From Limonium bicolor (Eukaryota > Streptophyta > Magnoliopsida > Caryophyllales > Plumbaginaceae): 64,000 bases of DNA. The first letter of the stretch is position 1. Every line of letters starts with the position of its first letter. Shown piece by piece: positions 57,814-64,000 of this stretch. The notes under the pieces are model-generated. The model saw only the letters and a program-made list of their open reading frames with translations, was not told where the DNA came from and did not search any database. The translations under genes and the position numbers were made by a program. The stretch spans positions 140,991,296-141,055,295 of the forward strand of contig CM041776.1 of the NCBI GenBank assembly GCA_023374045.1. Direction: 5' to 3'.

Positions 57814-60239
57814 ATGAGCTGGGCCGAAGCTGAGGCCGAAGCAGAGGTGTTAACAGGAACCTTTTCTTTTCATGGTACTCCTGCTCATATTTTGTTTGAT
57901 ACTGGGGCGTCATACTCATTTATTTCTAAGAATTTTTGGGAGAAACTTGGGTTAGTGACTAGTAAGACCCCGTCTGTAGCAGTATCTATACCCTCGGGGG
58001 GGGTAATCTCTTGTAAATATGTTGAAAGATGTGGGGTTGACATAAAGGGAGAAACTTTTGTAATACACTTAATTCAATTTGTCCTCCCCGACTTTGATAT
58101 CATCTTGGGGATGGACTGGCTGAGCAAGTACTAGGGGAAAATTGATTGTGGCGAGCAGAAGATTATCCTGAGAGGACCGTCAGGGCAGAGGATATTCTAT
58201 CGGAGCGTGGAGAAGAATCCCGGGGTAAAGATCGTCTCAACAATGTCAATCCTCTTCTAGGTGAGGAAGGGGCAGCAGGCGTACCTTTGTTACATCCAAG
58301 ACCTGAGCTGAGAGCCAAGCAAATTAGAGGAGATCCAAGTGGTAGATGAATTCCTAGACGTCTTCCTAGATAAGATTCCTGGCATGCCGCCAGACAGAGA
58401 GGTGGAGTTCAGCGTCGATCTCGTGCCAGGAGCAGCACCGATCTATAAGGCCTCATACCGCATGGCGCCATCCAAACAGAAGGAACTAAAAGCTCAGTTA
58501 GAGGAGTTATTGGAAAAGGGATAAATTCGTTCGAGTGTATCTTCATGGGGAGCCCCAGTCCTGTTTGTGAAGAAGACGGACGGGAGTATGCGGCTGTGTA
58601 TCGACTACAGGGAGCTTAACCAGATTACCGTGGAGAACCGGTATCCTTTGCCAAGAATCGATGACCTTTTCGGTCAGCTTCAGGGTGCAGGAGTCATCTC
58701 TAAGATAGACCTGAGGTCGGGATACCATCAGCTTCGAGTTGCAGAGAAGGACATCCCAAAGACAGCCTTCAGGACCAGATATGGGCATTTTGAATTCCTG
58801 GTGATGCCCTTTGGACTAACGAATGTGCCGGCAGTCTTCATGGACCTCATAAAATGGATCTTTAATCCATATCTAGACCGGTTTGTGGTGGTATTTATAG
58901 ACGATATCCTCATCTACTCCAAGGATGAGGAAGAGCATGAGGAGCACCTGAGATTAGTCCTGCAGATCCTGAGAGAGCAGCAGCTGTGTGCCAAATAGTC
59001 TAAGTGTGACTTTTGGTTGGACCGGGTGGCGTTCCTAGGCCACATCGTCACCAAAAAGAAAATTTCAGTGGATCCGGCCAAGATCCAAGCAGTAAAGGAG
59101 TGGCCGAGACCAAGCAACCTGACAGAGGTTCATAGTTTCCTAGGATTGGCGGGATACTACAGGAGGTTCGTGAAAGACTTTTCGAAGATTGCTAGACCTC
59201 TCACTAACCTGATGAAGAAGGTGACCAAGTTCCAGTGGAGCGAAGAGTGTGAGACAGCTTTCCAGACACTGAAGGAAAGGTTAACTACAGCTCCAGTGTT
59301 AACCCTACCTTCAGGGACCGAAGGGTTTGAGGTATTCATCGACGCCTTTAAGTATGGTCTGGGATGTGTTCTAATGCAGAAGGGTGAAGTAATTGCCTAC
59401 GCGTCCAGACATCTGAAGAAGTACGAGACTAGATACCCGACACATGACTTGGAGCTGGCAGCAGTAGTGTTTGCCCTCAAGATCTAGAGGAACTACCTCT
59501 ATGGAGTCTCTCGCAAGATCTATACTGATCACAAGATCCTTAAGTACATCTTCACGCGGAAGGAGCTTAACATGAGACAGAGGAGATGGTTGAAGCTGAT
59601 CAAGGATTATGATTTGGAAATTCTATACCATGAAGGGAAGTCTAATCTGGTGGCCGATGCACTGAGCAGGAAGAAGAGCCATTCATTGAACTCGATGTGG
59701 GTTCTCCCAGACGAGTTGGTTCGTGACTTCCAGAAGCTGAACTTGGAGGTGATGGAGTCTAGAAGGGTGGAGCGCGAGGTGAGGTTGTACCACATGAGTG
59801 TCTCTTCCTACATTTATGGAGAGATACTCAAGGGGCAGCTAGGGGATGTGAACCTGGAGCGCATCAAAGAGAAGATGAAGGAAGGTAAAGCAGAGGGCTT
59901 TGAAATCCATAGCGATGGCAGCCTGGGATTCAGAGGCCGATGGTGTGTGCCTCAAGAGTGCGCGGAGGTAAAGGAGAAACTGATGAGGGAGGCTCATAAT
60001 ACTCCCTATTCAATTCATCCTGGTGGTGATAAATTGTATAAGGACCTGAAGAAGATGTTTTGGTGGCCTAAGATGAAGAGGGAAGTGGTAGAGTTCATGT
60101 CAAAGTGCGTTACCTGTCAGAAGGTCAAATTCGAACATAAGAGGATGAGAGGTTTGTTGCAGCCTCTGGATGTCCCGAAGTGGAAGTGGGACTCCATCTT
60201 CATGGACTTCGTGATGGGTTTACCACCGGTGAGGGGAAG
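57814..60239 (+). pseudogene. Element D pol: protease, RT, RNase H, integrase N-terminus; six stops, no frameshift
   Basis: A single frame runs from 57814 to 60239. Protease: ILFDTGASYSFIS (intact D-T-G) and [32 protein letters not shown] and [11 protein letters not shown] (catalytic D-D present). RNase [15 protein letters not shown] (Phe where Ser is usual) and [14 protein letters not shown]. Integrase: H-H-C-C finger ([13 protein letters not shown], then [11 protein letters not shown]), then only the start of the core ([15 protein letters not shown]). In-frame stops: 58132, 58258, 58309, 58522, 58996 and 59485 (the last fits Trp to TAG). Element E cuts the integrase core at 60239. The 57639-57813 stretch before it is the Arg/Gly/Asn-rich gag tail. 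Confidence 0.94.
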
Positions 60240-63200
60240 TGTAACACCCCATCCAACAGCAAACACATAACAACATTCTGCAGCGGAAAATATACTACTT
60301 CACCTTACTTAACTCGTTGGTGTTACACGCCGTTAACCACCCACGTGGCTAACAATGCTATTACATAAACATTGTACCGGTCTGATGGACTAGATTCCCG
60401 AGCGACTACACAGTATTATCCCTTTCCATTAACAACAAAACATACACATACCTTCCAACTGTACCGAGTATTTACAAACTGACGCCGATAACAACTTTGG
60501 ACTTACTACACCTACTGTATATATACAACTTACATGATTACCCATGTACAACGACTACCCCGTCCTACTCTCGAACGGCTTCCAGCTCTTTGTACCTGAA
60601 ATAGGAAAAGAAGAGAAAGGGTGGCCCCCAAGGGGCTCAGCACCTTTGCTGGTATGGTAATCCTGCAGCCCACATGCTACCGGGCCACGCACAACTAATT
60701 GTCGTCTTAGCATGCGGTTGATTATATTTAAATCGTGCATGCAACTGTAAACACACAACACATAACATTTCGCCTCGAGGGGCTCAACAAACAGATAACA
60801 CATCCTCATTTGATAAGTCACTCATGGTATTCATTACCCCTAGAGTGTTTCTCCTCCAATGGAGCTACTTCCTTAATAGACGACAACTACCCATTAATCG
60901 GGTTATCCTTAAGCGCCTCTTACCACAAACTGGGATTCATATCCATGATCCACATACTCCACATTTTGCAACACATCACATACACTACATAACAACACTT
61001 TTCACGTTTCAACGTGCACATAATAACATTGTAATAAAAATTGCATTACATCAACAACACATAACATACCGGGTGCGGTTCTCTTAGGAGCCGACCCAAA
61101 CATGGTTAATCACAGGTGAGCCTAGAGAATGATGTCACCCCCATGGTAAGCTCGTTATACTACAACAACACTCATTACCGTCCTAATAGTCGGACGAGTA
61201 ACTTAAGTTAAGATGGTTCGGGTTTTTTGGCCCGAACACACCACACAAACACATGTTCCCCCTAAACCGATCATAATTCAGAATAGCTAAGCTTTGGAGT
61301 AAGCTAATGGGAGATCATAACCCGTGAGGGAAACAACCATAACAGAGAGAAGGGTAAGGCTAAGAAGGATACCCACTCCCAAACAACGCGCGACCGGCCA
61401 AACCGGATTCCCTACCACTGTTAGTACATACTTACTTTTAGATATTAGTTAGAACCCCACTATGGAGTCTATCACATCTACACACCATACAGTATTACAA
61501 CTGGGTTAAACATGTACACAAGGGAGATCCCTACATTCACATACACATATTACACAATTAACACACGCATAGCCGTGGTTAGAACATCCCATGGTTCGGG
61601 TCGTTTACTCCGAATACCGAACTCTCATGTGATCCTAGACTCAGTTAACCAAGGTTAACACTTCCGAGGTTAAAGGGTATCGGAGTTGAACACGCCACAT
61701 AAATGAATTACTGTAAACTCATTACATGTTTTATCTTACAACGTGGCAAACAAACAGAAAACACATTGGCATACAAGCCGGTGTAATCCGGTAGGACACA
61801 GGTTGCAAGAAAACCATACCTGTCACCGGAGTCCACTTTATCATGTCCACTTATGTTCCTTGAGCAATTCTCGGACAACTGATAACATTACATGTACTTT
61901 TATTAACATCGGGGTAACATGTTTGTTTAAAGTCTAATGCTTATAACTTATCCCCGTTAACTTAGTTAAATAACTTCACATTTTAACTTATTTTACCTTT
62001 ACATTTTAATACGACTTTTCCCCCACTAAATTGTCATTATAACTCATTTAACATGTCCTTAACAATCTTATAACATCATTACTTAATAATCCCCATCTTC
62101 CTATAACCTTAAACAATGTTTCGTTTTTTTTTACATATTTTGGGCCGTCCGACCCACCGTCTGACCCACAACTAGGTCGGACCGTTCCAGAGACTCTTCC
62201 CGTCTTTGAAATACACCTGTCCGACCCACCGTCCGACCCACAACTGGGTCGGACCGTTCCAGAAACTCCAACGGTTGCATTTAACAGAGCTGTCCGACCC
62301 ACCCTGGGTCGGACCACTGGGTCGGACAACACCAGAAGTTGTCCAAAACTTGTCAAACTTTCTCCAAACTTTTCCTCAAGCCTCCTAATGTGTTCTAACA
62401 TCATTTGGCACATCAAACACATCTTTAGCCATGTACTAAACTCTTTAAATCACACACCAAAACCATCTTATCATTCACAAATTCCTTACAAAATTCCTAG
62501 CACTTGGAATGGTTTCTCCTTAAGATTTCTAAGTGATATTTCACCAATAATGACCACTATACCAAGGTGTTTCCTCTACACCTTAACATCATCTCTCAAA
62601 CTTCTTTTCTTACTAACTAAATCTCCTTTTTCACATCTTACCTAAACATCATTTCTTCCTTGTACATCAACATTCCTAAAACACACATTGAATTCCTAGA
62701 ACTTCCAAGATAATACCTAAATCCTTGTATCACTCTAAATCACCTTAATACATGTTTCTTCCCTAGTAAAACACTTGTTCACCTTTAACACTTCCTAGTT
62801 CACCAAAACTTGTTTAAATCACTTAGAACTTCTTATACATTTTCCAAATTTTGCCATAGCTTCTCTTGTATATTCCCACATCCAAACACTTAGGTTTTTA
62901 CCTTATTTCACTCAAGAACACCTAAGATCCATCAATAACTTCCTCACACACAAAACTTCACCAAATTTTACACTACATCACAATATAGTGCATAAACTTA
63001 AATTGCTTGGCACTTAGGCCCTTAAATAACATGGCTCTTAGGCCCTTAAATACATTAAACATAAACACTGAATCTCCCACATATATATTGCCTTTAACCT
63101 GCAATTACATACAACAACACATATGCCCTTTAATAAACTCCTCGAGAGCATTTCACTAGCTCATTTACCATTGGCTCCTTAGGTATTTTATTAAGCAAAT

Positions 63201-64000
63201 CAAGCTCATTTTCCTATGGCATTAAACTACATTAAGATAGCATATTTACCTCTTTTCCTCACAAACTTCTTTCTTGTTTCCTTGACTAAATTGGCAAGGC
63301 TTTTAGTTGCTTGTCAACTTCTAAACATTATACAAATAATATAATGAGTATACAAGCTTTAAGCTTCATCTCATTGTAAACCCTAGTTACATATATTATC
63401 TTAACACATTAAGGTAATTGTTTTACCTTTGGAATTGGAAGAGAGCTTGAATAAGTATCAAGAGAGGACTCCTCCTAGCCCTTGGAAGATTCAAATGAAG
63501 CTAAAACAAGCAAGGTAAAAACACCATTGTGAGGTGAATTTTCGGACAACACAAAACATGAAGGAAACATCATTTTTCTTTGAGTTTCCTTACCTTGAAG
63601 CAAAGGAGAACAACAAGGTGTGAAAATATTAGCTCAAGCTCCTTCAATGGTGAATCTCCATGGCACCAAAATTGAGTTCTTGAAGATTTGAAAAGAGGGA
63701 AATGAAAAGCTTGATCTAACTAAGACAAAGGTAGTCTTGAAATTGATTTTGGAACGTGGAATCATAAGTTACAAGTGAAGGAAGATGAAGAATGAGATGG
63801 TGCTGTTGGAAACCGATGGAGAGAGGAGGAAGAAGATGGCCACCCTGGGAAATGGAAGGAAAGAAGAGAATGAGGTAAGAGAGTTCACTTTGTTAAGATA
63901 TTTTACATATAAAGCAAATAGTACTTACTTTCTTTTTCATTACTTGTTTACTTATCAACTAACAAGGTGGTAACTCACCTTGATAAAACCGGCCGCCATT
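60240..64000 (-). mobile_element. Element E: chromovirus-type LTR inserted in element D integrase, runs off right edge
   Basis: It begins TGTAACACCCC at 60240, right after GGAAG (candidate target duplication, 60235-60239). The first 1.6 kb is clearly related to the B LTR: conserved hairpin 60332-60353, acceptor at 60596, GCCCC/GGGGC hairpin about 60624, donor GTATGGTTTTCTTGCA at 61819. The hairpin array (62146-62329) has a different stem sequence. Two donor-like sites in the leader region lie near 63597 and 63430. The LTR end (GGGGTATTTCA) is not reached, so the LTR is longer than 3.7 kb. No genes are present; the ORFs are chance. Confidence 0.88.
62146..62329. repeat. Hairpin array in LTR E, three units
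   Basis: Units at about 62146, 62219 and 62291 have CGTCCGACCCA / TGGGTCGGAC-type arms, period 72-73. Spacers resemble those of the 13-kb array (GTTCCAGAGACTCTTCCCGT here, CATTCCAGAGGCATTCCCGT at about 13396) although the stems differ. Confidence 0.92.

Overview
The window is plant nuclear DNA, almost certainly from a flowering plant and probably a eudicot. It looks like repeat-rich heterochromatin. I found no host gene, tRNA, rRNA or CRISPR array; every recognisable coding stretch belongs to a transposable element and every one is broken. The evidence for a plant is En/Spm (CACTA) transposases with Transposase_21/DUF4218/DUF4216 architecture and GT-AG introns, a MuDR-type MULE transposase, Tekay/Del-like Ty3/gypsy chromoviruses primed by initiator tRNA-Met, and several long LTRs. 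I cannot name the species.

Layout. (1) 1-4050 is the minus-strand TNP2 transposase gene of a CACTA element (CACTA-1), split by a 1.68-kb solo LTR (2196-3874, target duplication ACAAG). (2) A second CACTA (CACTA-2) begins at its terminal repeat at 4051, inside the CACTA-1 gene. It carries a TNPA-like gene (4879-7031) and a TNP2/TNPD gene (7386-11023), both on the minus strand, and runs into a 500-N gap (12499-12998). (3) 12999-15663 holds LTR fragments, and 15.85-17.3 kb holds an AT-rich array of about 140-bp units. (4) 17.5-18.4 kb and 44.9-52.3 kb are the two halves of a MULE region: two MULE gene starts point away from each other around an array of about 145-bp repeats. (5) A 26.5-kb nested retroelement, B (18420-44922, target duplication GCATC on both sides), sits inside that array. 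Its left LTR holds another solo LTR (21418-23177, duplication CTCCA) and a 933-bp mini-CACTA (23470-24402, duplication ATG). Its interior holds a Tekay-like chromovirus, A (26656-36550). (6) The plus-strand MULE gene (45482-52281) is cut by a 4.39-kb solo LTR, F (47602-51989, duplication GTTGC). (7) From about 53.5 kb a plus-strand chromovirus, D, supplies a 5' LTR, PBS, gag and pol, until its integrase is cut at 60239 by the LTR of another minus-strand element, E, which runs off the window.

The most unusual signal is not a gene. LTRs of at least five different families (A, B, E, F, the F-like fragment at 13.1 kb, and D in a looser form) each carry a short array of imperfect hairpins about 35 nt long, repeated about every 72 bp. 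The stem sequence differs completely from family to family, but the two arms change together, so the fold is kept while the sequence is not. The same LTRs share a second hairpin near their 3' end with a compensatory change between families. They also share a short conserved leader stretch ending at a consensus splice donor, and a conserved downstream donor/acceptor pair that could define an intron inside the LTR. Together these suggest structured, spliced leader RNA as a common feature of these chromoviruses.

Limits: exon boundaries, LTR starts and domain names come from reading by eye; no alignment or database search was possible. The order of sequence across the N gap is not assured.
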